NCBI GenBank assembly: GCA_001586965.3
Contig: LUCW03000005.1
Span: forward strand, 487,864-551,863
Direction: 5' to 3'
DNA from: Sphaeroforma sirkka
Taxonomy: Eukaryota > Opisthokonta > Ichthyosporea > Ichthyophonida
DNA length: 64,000 bases
Shown here: in pieces, positions 55,086 through 63,667 of the stretch
How positions within the stretch are numbered: position 1 is the stretch's first letter
Layout: the number at the start of each line of letters is the position of its first letter
The notes under the pieces: generated by a model
What the model was told of the DNA's origin: nothing
The model's input: only the letters and a program-made list of their open reading frames with translations
Database searches by the model: none
Position numbers and translations under genes: made by a program

Positions 55086-55854
55086 CAGACACCCACGCGG
55101 TGCCGTTCCAAGTCAGGTAGTCGCCCACGCACGTTCCATCACCCACAGCCTGCGGGGGTGCTATCGGTGCACCATACACAATCTCTTTCAGCGCGGGATT
55201 GTAGTAGAGCACATTGTCGGTCAAGTTGACGTTGCGCACGGGGTTCACAAAGAGCCCAGCTGCTGTTGCGTTGAGTGCCGCACCGGACGCGTTGAGGACA
55301 ATGCTGTTCGCCGCCTGCCCCGTGGCACCGGCGCTTTCGCCTATGGCAATGCTGTTGGCCCCCTGCGATGCGTTGCCGGCGTTCTTGCCTATAGCGACCG
55401 CGTTTGCGCCCTGCTGTGTTGCCCCGGCCCCGCAGGCAATGCCCACCGTGTCGCCGCCCGACACCCACGCGGTGCCGTCCCAAGTCAGGTAGTCGCCCAC
55501 GCATGTGCCAGATGCAACCTGGCTCGCCTGCTCGGGTCTGTCGCCGTACACAATCTCTTTCAGAACTGGATCGTAGTACAGGACCTGTTCCACCGTGTTG
55601 TCGTTGCGCACGGGGTTCACGAAGAGCCCAGCTGCTGTTGCGTTGAGTGCCGCACCGGACGCGTTGAGGACAATGCTGTTCGCCGCCTGCCCCGTGGCAC
55701 CGGCGCTTTCGCCTATGGCAATGCTGGCCCCCCCCTGCGATGCGTTGCCGGCGTTCTTGCCTATAGCGACCGCGTTGGCCCCTGCTGTGTTGCCCCGGCC
55801 CCGCAGGCAATGCCCACCGTGTCGCCGCCCGACACCCACGCGGTGCCGTCCCAA
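55033..55854 (-). CDS. giant fibre gene, middle segment
   Basis: Open frame made of two copies of the ~124-residue repeat (IACGAGATQQGANAVAIG, then ANSIVLNASGAALN, then GTCVGDYLTWDGTAWVSGG). It connects to the upstream segment by a one-base loss in a C run near 55771, and to the downstream segment by two one-base losses near 55052 and 55070, judged by comparison with sister repeats. The total change is three bases, so the end frames agree. Sequencing error or true inactivation are both possible. Confidence 0.7.
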   Translation of the reverse strand: MGRHRVGVGRRHGGHCLRGRGNTAGANAVAIGKNAGNASQGGASIAIGESAGATGQAANSIVLNASGAALNATAAGLFVNPVRNDNTVEQVLYYDPVLKEIVYGDRPEQASQVASGTCVGDYLTWDGTAWVSGGDTVGIACGAGATQQGANAVAIGKNAGNASQGANSIAIGESAGATGQAANSIVLNASGAALNATAAGLFVNPVRNVNLTDNVLYYNPALKEIVYGAPIAPPQAVGDGTCVGDYLTWNGTAWVSGGDTVGMPAAPDNTAGR

Positions 55855-57761
55855 GTCAGGTAGTCGCCCACGCAGGTGCCAGACTCCACCTGGCGGTCCT
55901 GGGTGGGTCTGTCGCCGTACACAATCTCCTTGAGTGCTTGGTCGTAGTATAGAACCGATTCAACCGTGTTGTCGTTGCGGACAGGATTGACAAAGAACCC
56001 CATTGTGGCTGCGTTCTGGTCCACCCCGGACGCATTGAGGACTATACTGTTGGCCGCCTGCGATGAACGACCCGCGTGTCCACCAACGGCAATGCTGTTG
56101 GCCCCCTGCGATGCGTTGCCGGCGTTCTTGCCTATAGCGACCGCGTTTGCGCCCTGCTGTGTTGCCCCGGCCCCGCAGGCAATGCCCACCGTGTCGCCGC
56201 CCGACACCCACGCGGTGCCGTCCCAAGTCAGGTAGTCGCCCACGCAGGTGCCAGACTCCACCTGGCGCTCCTGCATGGGTTCTTCCCCATAGACAATCTC
56301 TTTGAGAACTGGATCGTAGTACAGGACCTGTTCCACCGTGTTGTCGTTGCGCACTGGATTGACAAAGAAGCCGGTGGTGGCTGCGTTGAGTGCCGCACCG
56401 GACGCGTTGAGGACGATGCTGTTGGCCGCCTGTGACGACACCCCAGCGCCTTCACCGATCGCGATGCTGTTGGCCCCCTGCGATGCGTTGCCAGCGTTCT
56501 TGCCTATGGCTACGGCGTTGGCGCCCTGCTGTGTTGCCCCGGCCCCGCAGGCAATGCCCACCGTGTCGCCGCCCGACACCCACGCGGTGCCGTCCCAAGT
56601 CAGGTAGTCGCCCACGCAGGTGCCAGACTCCACCTGGCGCTCCTGCATGGGTTCTTCCCCATAGACAATCTCTTTGAGATCTGGATCGTAGTACAGCACA
56701 TAGTGGGCCGACTCGTCATTGCGCACTGGATTGACAAAGAAGCCGGTGGCCGCTGCGTTCAGTGTCGCACCGGACGCGTTGAGGACAATGCTGTTGGCCG
56801 CCTGTGACGACACCCCAGCGCCTTCGCCGATGGCAATGCTGTTTTGTCCCTGGGACGCGTTGCCAGCGTTCTTGCCTATAGCGACCGCGTTGGCCCCCTG
56901 CTGTGTTGCCCCGGCGCCGCAGGCAATGCCCACCGTGTCGCCGCCCGACACCCAGTCGGTGCCGTCCCAGGTCAGGTAGTCGCCCACGCAGGTTCCAGAC
57001 TCGACCTGGCGCTCCTGTATGGGTTCTTCCCCATAGACAATCTCTTTGAGATCTGGATCGTAGTACAGCACATAGTGGGCCGAGTCGTCGTTGCGCACAG
57101 GGTTCACAAAGAATCCGGTGGTCAGGGCCCGCTGATCAGCACCCGACGCGTTGAGGACGATGCTGTTGGCCGCCTGCCACGCAAACCCAGCCTTCTCACC
57201 TATCGCAATACTGTTTTGCCCCTGCGCCGTGCCGCCGGCGTTCTTGCCCACGGCAACCGCGCTTGCTTCCTGCCCCGTTATGCCAGCGCCGGTGCCGACT
57301 GCCACGGCGCCCGCACCCTGCGCCGTCAGTGCGGCCTCGAACCCGATCGCGACACCGGCGTAGCCCTGGTCCGTCTGGCCCGATGCGCTGCCCACGGCAA
57401 CCGTGTTGTCGCCCTGGCCTATCCGCCCGGCGGTTGTGCCGACGGCCACGGTGCCGGCGCCCTGGTTGATCTCACCGGCGGCATCGCCCACGGCAACGGC
57501 GCTTGCCATCTGGTCGCTCTCGCCCGCGTTGGGGCCAATGGCGACCGCCCGTTGGCCTTGGGTGTTCTTGCCGGCCTCGCTGCCCAACGAAACCGCTGCG
57601 ACTCCCTGGGTGTTTCGACCGGCGTCAACGCCTAACGCCACGGCCCGGTTCCCCTGATTACTGGTACCGGCCCGGTTACCCAGCGCCGTGGCGTCGTAGG
57701 TCTGGTTCGAGTCGCCCGCGAATCGGCCAAGGCGCACATTTGTGGTGCCTATAGACCACAT
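55761..57761 (-). CDS. giant fibre gene, 5' segment
   Basis: ATG 57761 begins MWSIGTTNVRLGRFAG, the module shared with the fibres at 18381 and 43555. About a dozen 16-residue YadA-like units follow, then four copies of a ~124-residue repeat that alternates YadA-like coils with a joining domain (FVNPVRND...YDPDLKEIVYGEEP...GTCVGDYLTWDG). Together the three segments would give a fibre of roughly 1,770 residues, the longest protein in the window. Promoter elements are not clear; a T-rich stretch and TATA-like DNA lie upstream to 57850. Confidence 0.8.
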   Translation of the reverse strand: MWSIGTTNVRLGRFAGDSNQTYDATALGNRAGTSNQGNRAVALGVDAGRNTQGVAAVSLGSEAGKNTQGQRAVAIGPNAGESDQMASAVAVGDAAGEINQGAGTVAVGTTAGRIGQGDNTVAVGSASGQTDQGYAGVAIGFEAALTAQGAGAVAVGTGAGITGQEASAVAVGKNAGGTAQGQNSIAIGEKAGFAWQAANSIVLNASGADQRALTTGFFVNPVRNDDSAHYVLYYDPDLKEIVYGEEPIQERQVESGTCVGDYLTWDGTDWVSGGDTVGIACGAGATQQGANAVAIGKNAGNASQGQNSIAIGEGAGVSSQAANSIVLNASGATLNAAATGFFVNPVRNDESAHYVLYYDPDLKEIVYGEEPMQERQVESGTCVGDYLTWDGTAWVSGGDTVGIACGAGATQQGANAVAIGKNAGNASQGANSIAIGEGAGVSSQAANSIVLNASGAALNAATTGFFVNPVRNDNTVEQVLYYDPVLKEIVYGEEPMQERQVESGTCVGDYLTWDGTAWVSGGDTVGIACGAGATQQGANAVAIGKNAGNASQGANSIAVGGHAGRSSQAANSIVLNASGVDQNAATMGFFVNPVRNDNTVESVLYYDQALKEIVYGDRPTQDRQVESGTCVGDYLTWDGTAWVSGGDTVGIACGAGATQQGPTRSL

Positions 57762-57904
57762 TTTCTTTTTTATTTATTTTTTTTTTTTTGCCGTGTTTTT
57801 TATTTTACAAGATACTTTGTTTTAATTTCATTAATTTCAATTCCATCAATGTTTTAAAATAAAGTCACTGGGTGTATAAAATACGTGTCTAAAAAAAAAA
57901 GAAA

Positions 57905-58030
57905 GATCAGATCAGGACTAAAAGACCAGGACTGATAACGAGGTTTACTACATCAAGACCAAGGATCAGGGGTAGTAAGCCAGGACTAAAGATCAGACCC
58001 AGGTAAAATCAGGTCTATGTAAATCAGGTA
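57905..58030. repeat. diverged copy of the 162-bp unit
   Basis: Shares GACTGATAACGAGGTTTACTA, GGATCAGGGGTAGTA and AAGATCAGACCCAGGTA with the array at 51183-52440. Confidence 0.7.
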
Positions 58031-58035
58031 TGTAA

Positions 58036-58215
58036 AAATCGTGTGTGTGTATAATATATATGTGTATGTGTGTGTGTATAATATATATATATGTGTGTGT
58101 GTGTATATATATATATATATGTGTGTGTGTGTATATATATATATGTGTGTGTGTGTGTAATATATATGTGTATGTGTGTGTGTGTAATATATATATGTGT
58201 GTGTGTGTGTGCACT
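58036..58215. repeat. GT/AT microsatellite
   Basis: Alternating TGTGTGTG and ATATATAT blocks. The region 57762-58279 holds no gene. Confidence 0.95.
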
Positions 58216-58279
58216 TTTGAATAGTAGCAAACATTTTTAATAAAATTTATTAATTTTCAAAAAGGCCCGATCCGGACCA

Positions 58280-60115
58280 CTAGAGTTGCCACGGGAATAC
58301 CTCGGGGTACTGCCCCCCAAACTCGTCCAGGACGGCACTCCGAGCAACATCATCGTCCTGCCTGTCGCCTACTCGTATACGATGCGACGTGTAGTGGCGC
58401 AGCCAGTGCTTTCGTCGTATACGCAGCATGCCCTCGTCGTACGTCAGAGCGCCCTTCATCACCTTGTCCAGTATCCCGTATCCGTCAAACACCACCCCTT
58501 CCGCCTTCAGCTCGCGTGTCGCACGGTCCAGCACTTCGATCTGCGTTGGGTTGCTTTCCAGCACACTTGAAAACCCCCAGTCGTACAAACCCGATGGTAT
58601 CAGGTGCGGGAACCGCTTCATCGCGGCAACGTACAGGCGCACCTTCTCGATCGCGTCTCTGAACAACAGCCGAGAGAGATACTCGTTGCACAAGGCACCA
58701 AGCGTGATGTCGCTGTCGCGGAACAGGTCCAGGCGCTCCCGCACGGGCTCCTTGATCATATATTCGCCTCGAACCCACTGGTAGCGGTAGCGTTGCCACA
58801 GCGCCACGGGAGCAAGCTTCCTCAGCTCGTTGGCCTGCACCAGGGTCGCGTCGATTGCCCCGCCCTCCAGCACGTACCTCGCAAGGTCGCTGGGCACGGG
58901 GTCCAGAACACCGGCGACCATGTCGACGTACGGGACCATCTCGCGCATCCGCTCAATCAGGCCCGGCGCCGCCGCCAGCACCTGCTGGTTGGACAATTTC
59001 CCCAGCGGCGGTGGCACCAGCCCGTCCGCGCACAGCTTCGTCCAGTGGTGGTACGTCAGCATCGTCTGGTGGTTGAGGCTGTACTTGCGCGGCACAGCCC
59101 CGTTCTTCACAAACCGGACCAGCTCGAGGTGGTTCAGGTTCGCCTCTGGCCACATCTCGAGGACCAGTTTACGCCGGCCGTCGGGCGTTTTGCTGGCCAG
59201 GCTGGTGATGGTATCGCTATTCCGCAGTGCCGCGGACCAGTCAATGACGTTCTTGGCCGTGGCTTTGCGGGGCATGTTGCGTATGCGCTCGCGGCACTCG
59301 TCAAAGCGGTCCTGGTGAAGCCGCGTCATGGGGTCCGTGGCAAGCTGCGCCTGTGGTGTGCTGCGCAGGATGGCCGACACAACCTCCAGGTTTCGGGTAA
59401 GACACTTTTTCGAGTACGGCTGCTTTTCCACGAGCGCCTTGGCGAGCTCCGTAGACACGTTCAGGAACGCGCCGGCCGCGCTATACGGTGTGCCGCCCAT
59501 GACATTCGCGTCCTCGTACGAGCGCAGCAGCGTCATGGACTGCTCGATAACGGCCCAGTGGTCGGCGTGCAGGTAGCCAAAGTCCCGGCAGCAGATCCAG
59601 TGGGTTGGATTGGGCAGCCAGTATGCGCGCACGAGGGTGGCCTTGCCCGAGCAGAACATGCACCGGTCCTTGAAGCGTGCGCGTAGATCGGCCAGGGTGC
59701 CGGGCTTGGCGGTCTTGAAGTGGTTCATAAACACAAAGGCGGCATACTCCTCGGCCAACGGCGCGTTCTCGAGCCCGATGCAGTAGATGTCCAGCTCACG
59801 GTAGATTGGAAGCAGCTGCGTGAACGTCAAGCCCTCAAACACGTCCGCGGGGGGCCAGGACGCCGTCAGGCACACGGAAGATATGATTTCACGGTGGAAG
59901 CGCGCAATGGCCGCCGAGAACCCGACGAACTCGGCGAGCGGCAGCGCGGTCAGTGGGGCGGTGGCCCAGTCGCCGAAGAGGGCCAGCACCGTGGCCGAGG
60001 GGAACGACAGGGGGAACGGCTCGTCGCCGTCGGCCATGGGTGGCAGGGCCTCGAGCATCATGCACCCGGTGGGGTCCACGGCCACGGTCTTGTCGGAGCA
60101 CTCGATGTTGATCAT
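58280..60115 (-). CDS. unknown protein, possible N-terminal BTB/Skp1-like domain, 611 aa
   Basis: The first ~110 residues (INIECSDKTVAVDPTGCMML, later FPLSFPSATVLALFGDW and LLPIYRELDIYCI) have a faint BTB/Skp1 look, the type of domain that binds cullin ligases; I hold this loosely. Around residues 145-190 a Cys/His group (CMFCSGK, HWICCRDFGYLHADHW) may bind zinc. The rest is helical with no recognised family. Coding bias is strong over the whole length. ATG 60115 lies about 65 bases after a GTATATAAG box on the minus strand. Confidence 0.65.
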   Translation of the reverse strand: MINIECSDKTVAVDPTGCMMLEALPPMADGDEPFPLSFPSATVLALFGDWATAPLTALPLAEFVGFSAAIARFHREIISSVCLTASWPPADVFEGLTFTQLLPIYRELDIYCIGLENAPLAEEYAAFVFMNHFKTAKPGTLADLRARFKDRCMFCSGKATLVRAYWLPNPTHWICCRDFGYLHADHWAVIEQSMTLLRSYEDANVMGGTPYSAAGAFLNVSTELAKALVEKQPYSKKCLTRNLEVVSAILRSTPQAQLATDPMTRLHQDRFDECRERIRNMPRKATAKNVIDWSAALRNSDTITSLASKTPDGRRKLVLEMWPEANLNHLELVRFVKNGAVPRKYSLNHQTMLTYHHWTKLCADGLVPPPLGKLSNQQVLAAAPGLIERMREMVPYVDMVAGVLDPVPSDLARYVLEGGAIDATLVQANELRKLAPVALWQRYRYQWVRGEYMIKEPVRERLDLFRDSDITLGALCNEYLSRLLFRDAIEKVRLYVAAMKRFPHLIPSGLYDWGFSSVLESNPTQIEVLDRATRELKAEGVVFDGYGILDKVMKGALTYDEGMLRIRRKHWLRHYTSHRIRVGDRQDDDVARSAVLDEFGGQYPEVFPWQL

Positions 60116-60178
60116 GTTTTTGCTTGTTGTTCAATGCGATCGAGTGTAAAAGTGATTTGTGGGGGTGGAAACCCTCGC

Positions 60179-60187
60179 CTTATATAC
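60179..60187 (-). promoter_or_regulatory. TATA box of the 611-aa protein gene
   Basis: GTATATAAG on the minus strand, about 65 bases upstream of ATG 60115. Confidence 0.6.
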
Positions 60188-60191
60188 AATT

Positions 60192-60359
60192 TCACATGAA
60201 CTTGAGTGGGTTCCTGCGAACATTGTTCCGGCGGGCGGCCAGCTCCTTCTCGACGCGATCGAGCCTCGAGTCGGCGACTGTGTGCATGTACATGGACAGC
60301 ACAAACATGAGGGTGTTGCAAACACCCACGGCGAGGGTGGGGGCCATGGAGCTGCGCAT
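60192..60359 (-). CDS. small single-pass membrane protein, 55 aa
   Basis: ATG 60359 opens a short frame with one hydrophobic helix (TLAVGVCNTLMFVLSMYMHTV) and a charged, basic C-terminal tail (RLDRVEKELAARRNNVRRN) of coiled-coil character. It ends just before the promoter of the next gene on the same strand. Size and layout are typical of small virion membrane proteins. An upstream in-frame ATG at 60383 would add eight residues. Confidence 0.5.
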   Translation of the reverse strand: MRSSMAPTLAVGVCNTLMFVLSMYMHTVADSRLDRVEKELAARRNNVRRNPLKFM

Positions 60360-60500
60360 TTTCATTGTACGGGGCACTTTCAATGTACGCGAAAATTGCG
60401 ATGTTCTTCACAAGTCCCGCGTGTTATTGCGTGTTTGCCACATTGCATGTTTCTCCAGATACTACGCTGCGCCCCTGGGGAGGGGTAAGGCCCCATCTGT

Positions 60501-60656
60501 TTATTCTGGTGTTTCGGGCGATTTCTTCAGGTTTTCTATATATTCAGCCTGCGCAGTCGTCGTGGTCGTCAGCACGTAGGATCTCATACCCACAACAAAA
60601 AGCACTCCTAGGACCAGCAGTCCGACAATGATGAGAATTATTGTTTTTGCACTCAT
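60501..60656 (-). CDS. small single-pass membrane protein, 51 aa
   Basis: ATG 60656 reads MSAKTIILIIVGLLVLGVL and continues hydrophobic to about residue 24, then TTTTTAQAEYIENLKKSPE to a TAA at 60501. It has an N-terminal membrane helix and a short acidic/polar tail. It is below usual ORF size limits but is well formed, with an AT-rich leader and position matching the neighbouring small membrane gene. Confidence 0.5.
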   Translation of the reverse strand: MSAKTIILIIVGLLVLGVLFVVGMRSYVLTTTTTAQAEYIENLKKSPETPE

Positions 60657-60726
60657 GTTTCAAAATACAGTTTTTTCTTTTTGTAATATTATTAATATTA
60701 TTAATAATATTTTAATGCATTTTTTG

Positions 60727-60728
<2 letters not shown>

Positions 60729-60751
<23 letters not shown>
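60729..60751. repeat. (CA)n microsatellite
   Basis: Short CA run just after the 3' end of the 61447 gene. Confidence 0.9.
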
Positions 60752-60754
<3 letters not shown>

Positions 60755-60757
<3 letters not shown>

Positions 60758-61355
60758 TAAAATTTCGACGCCGTGTCGCACACGAACGCGGTTGATCCAC
60801 GCTCGGATCATATCACGCTGCAGCTCGAGCTCTAGTATTGTACACTTGTGCTCAGAGTCACCCAGGCGTTTATACAGTTCCAGTTCAAAGTGCGTCGCCC
60901 TCAGCAACGTCGATGTTGCGGTACCACTGTGCAGTATTTTCTTCATTTGTCCATACATACTCTGCGATTCAAGCGCGCTCAAGCGTGTTCTGCCATTGCC
61001 GTCCACTGGATATCGCGCGTGTGTCTCTTTTGAAAAACGAAGAAGCATGCGCAATACGGAAAACTCGTTGTTTTCACACAGTTCCCAGATTTCGTCAATG
61101 TCATCCGTAACAAAAAACAACGGACAAATCATGAACGAGCGAAAGCTGTTGCATATCAAGTTGCACGTGTTGCGATCGGGGATCGCATTCACAATCGATG
61201 ATATCGCAGTCAAAGGTATACCTTTGAAGAACCCGGAAAGTTCGCGTACAGTTCCGTAGGTTGAAAGCACATGTGCGAGTTGAAGAACAAACTCGTTTTG
61301 CGAGCCAAATACTAATCTGGTGGACGCTACTCGCGCTTGCACTTCATCGATCGAC

Positions 61356-61387
<32 letters not shown>

Positions 61388-61447
61388 CTCGTCGTCGTCG
61401 TCGTCCTCGTATGGTATGTCGACTTTGATTTTAGGTGGGTGCGACAT
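60755..61447 (-). CDS. unknown protein with acidic N-terminal run, 230 aa
   Basis: Start at ATG 61447 (MSHPPKIKVDIPYE) instead of 61510, because the longer leader is repeat-like. Residues ~16-35 are almost only Asp/Glu, encoded by a GAC triplet repeat. The rest is helical, with Leu-rich and Arg-rich segments, and ends RVRHGVEIL. Some helices (LCENNEFSVLRMLLRFSKE) recall degenerate ankyrin-type repeats seen in viral F-box proteins, but not clearly enough to name. Acidic run length may vary by slippage. Confidence 0.55.
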
Positions 61448-61459
61448 GATATTTTTAAA

Positions 61460-61600
61460 TAAAGAAGGAAAAAAATGGTCAAAAAAAAGGCACTTTTGGA
61501 AAAGGGTCAAAAAAGAAGGTAATTTGGGAATTGGTCAAAAAAGAAGGTACTTTTGGAAATGGTCAAAAAAGAAGGCGATTTTGCAATCGGTGAATAATAA
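61460..61600. repeat. degenerate tandem repeats, ~31 bp
   Basis: Four to five copies of a unit with TGGTCAAAAAAGAAGG and TTTTGGAAA in the leader of the 61447 gene. Confidence 0.8.
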
Positions 61601-61707
61601 TGGGGTTTTTTATGTCAAAAAGAAGGTACTTCCCTTGGTCGTGCCATCCTCGAAGAGTTCCGGGTGAGATCCCATATTTTAGCTTGAAGTAGTTTGCACC
61701 TTTAAAC

Positions 61708-61746
61708 AGTAGGGTAGAGTAGAGTAGAGTAGAGTAGAGTAGAGTA
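61708..61746. repeat. AGAGT pentamer repeat
   Basis: Seven or eight AGAGT units. The region 61601-61880 holds no gene. Confidence 0.9.
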
Positions 61747-61880
61747 CCCCGAGTCTTATATATTAATTTGTTCAGTGACAAAATAATATTCATTGTGATA
61801 ATCAAAACCACCCTCATCGATCACCCCTTTCTCATGCACTCGCCCACGCTGAGCCTCACCTGCCGCGACCACCTGTGTAC

Positions 61881-62552
61881 CTACCACTTATCATCCTTGT
61901 ACCGGTAACCGGAAGAGTCGCCGTTTGGGTTATACGTTGCTGCTTCACTCCAAACCACCCGTGTCGGCCTTGCGACAGCAACATACATCTTGCCGTTGAC
62001 TCCCCTCTTCTTGCTTCCAATGCACGTGCGTGCAATGTATGGTGGCAGTCCCGTCTTTGTGCGTCCTTCGCGCGCCAGACACTGATCTCCGTGGGTTCGG
62101 GGCAACTTCTCTGACTTTGAGTATTTCCGCCTGGTCGCGGCATCGCTTATACGTCTGCCCAGGTAATCGTCGGACCTTGGCATCCGTTGTGTGGGTCTTT
62201 TTGACTTTGATTGGAGATCCCACTTGTCATCGCGTTGTTGGGATCGCGTGTTGTATCGGTGCTGCGGAGAAGGACTGCGTTGGCGTGCTTGGGATCGCCG
62301 GTTGGATCGGTGCTGTGGAGAAGGACTGCGTTGGCGTGCTTGGGATTGCCGGTCGGATCCTTGTTCAGGACGACGACTGCTTTCGCGCTCGCGCGGGTAT
62401 AGTACCTCCCGCCTGTTGTCACCACTACCATAACCGTCGTCAGATTCACGATCATCCCGAACTGGTCGAATTTCTCCGGGCCTCATCCAATCCTTCTCAC
62501 GAGTTTTTCTCGACTTTGTCTGTCCGCCCCTACTACGAAGTTCTTTGCTCAT
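61881..62552 (-). CDS. Arg/Ser-rich basic protein, 223 aa
   Basis: The N-terminal two thirds are low in order and very rich in Arg, Ser, Gln and Asp, with two to three copies of SQARQRSPSPQHR (RS-like repeats with SPSP). The C-terminal 70 residues look more folded (KTGLPPYIARTCIGSKKRGVNG, VAVARPTRVVW). RS-like stretches are targets of SR kinases and occur in RNA-binding or genome-packaging proteins; a protamine-like or splicing-related role is possible but not shown. ATG 62552 in good context. Confidence 0.5.
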   Translation of the reverse strand: MSKELRSRGGQTKSRKTREKDWMRPGEIRPVRDDRESDDGYGSGDNRREVLYPRERESSRRPEQGSDRQSQARQRSPSPQHRSNRRSQARQRSPSPQHRYNTRSQQRDDKWDLQSKSKRPTQRMPRSDDYLGRRISDAATRRKYSKSEKLPRTHGDQCLAREGRTKTGLPPYIARTCIGSKKRGVNGKMYVAVARPTRVVWSEAATYNPNGDSSGYRYKDDKW

Positions 62553-62821
62553 ATCGAAACGGCCGGTCTTCCCTATAGGGTCAAAGATATCCTGTCTCCC
62601 CTACCTACTTTAACCACCCACCCCGCACAGTGGCGTGTCGAGACGTGTACGGCGCATCGTATTGCCCCGAGTAGTAGCCCGAGTCCGAGTTCGAGCTAAT
62701 GCTCAGATCAGATAACATAACAATTGTTTTTTTCTGGTGTTTATCGTTTTTTTGGTATCCGTGTTTTAATTACATGATATATTATTTATTTTTTTTGCTT
62801 TTTTTTTTTCTGTTTAGAACA

Positions 62822-63532
62822 CTACACCAGATTTCCCGTGAATGTCACACTCGACAGATTCTTGGCAAACTGTTCGTCGTACGCGCACACAATGTCCCAC
62901 TTGCCTCCCGTCCCCAGCCGGAACCCATACACCCGTCCCACAATGTCCACCAAGCGCTCGCTGGCCCCGGCATCCGCCGGCAGCCCCCGCAGCAGCCTCT
63001 CAAAGCACACCAGCGTCCGCACATGCCCCTTCCGGTCCTTGTCGTACCGGTCCCGCGCAAAGCTCTGTCGGTACACGTGCGCCAGCATCCGCGCAAACAG
63101 GTCCTCCAGCTCGCTGTAGTACCGTCCGTACAGCACATTCTGCCACTTGCGAGACCCGTACTGCTCGTTGTAGTGCGCAAAGAACGTCTCCCGGTCGTCC
63201 CAGCTGTCGTACAGCGACACCAGCGTCGCGTGCCGCGCCAGCAGCGCACTCAGCAGCAGCGTGTGCATCGGCACACAGATCAGCGGCAGCGTGTTTAGCG
63301 ACAGCAGCGGCTGCAGCAGCGGCGGGTGCCCACACAACTTGCACACCAGCGGCGAGCTCATCGACCCCCGCAGCCGGTTGACCAGGCACAGCGTGCACGT
63401 CACAAACTCGCACTCGGTGCACGCCACCGTGTCGCCCCGCGTGTTCTCGCACAGCCCACAAGCCACAGCGGCGGCCCCAGCGCCCGGTCCCCGGTCCCCA
63501 ATCTTGGTCCGCTTGGCGGGTCGCAGCGACAT
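62822..63532 (-). CDS. RING-like zinc-finger protein, 236 aa
   Basis: Residues ~22-70 carry four CxxC pairs (CGLC, CTEC, CTLC, CKLC) spaced like a RING or RING-variant zinc-binding domain, suggesting an E3 ubiquitin ligase. The remaining ~165 residues form a Leu/Arg-rich helical region (LLLSALLARHATLVSLYDSW...) without recognised domain that could bind the target. The leader contains a TACTCGTC octamer repeat between the TATA-like box (63654-63663) and the ATG. Confidence 0.55.
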   Translation of the reverse strand: MSLRPAKRTKIGDRGPGAGAAAVACGLCENTRGDTVACTECEFVTCTLCLVNRLRGSMSSPLVCKLCGHPPLLQPLLSLNTLPLICVPMHTLLLSALLARHATLVSLYDSWDDRETFFAHYNEQYGSRKWQNVLYGRYYSELEDLFARMLAHVYRQSFARDRYDKDRKGHVRTLVCFERLLRGLPADAGASERLVDIVGRVYGFRLGTGGKWDIVCAYDEQFAKNLSSVTFTGNLV

Positions 63533-63534
63533 TC

Positions 63535-63590
63535 TACTCGTCTACTCGTCTACTCGTCTACTCGTCTACTCGTCTACTCGTCTACTCGAA
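63535..63590. repeat. TACTCGTC octamer repeat in the RING gene leader
   Basis: Seven tandem units directly upstream of ATG 63532. Confidence 0.95.
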
Positions 63591-63653
63591 AGGGCGGTTT
63601 GTTCAAAACCACCGGAAATGAAAAGTGTGATCATCCCTCCAAACTCTCGTCTG

Positions 63654-63663
63654 CTATTTATAC
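63654..63663 (-). promoter_or_regulatory. TATA box of the RING-like gene
   Basis: GTATAAATAG on the minus strand, about 125 bases upstream of the ATG, beyond the octamer repeat. Confidence 0.5.
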
Positions 63664-63667
63664 TACT

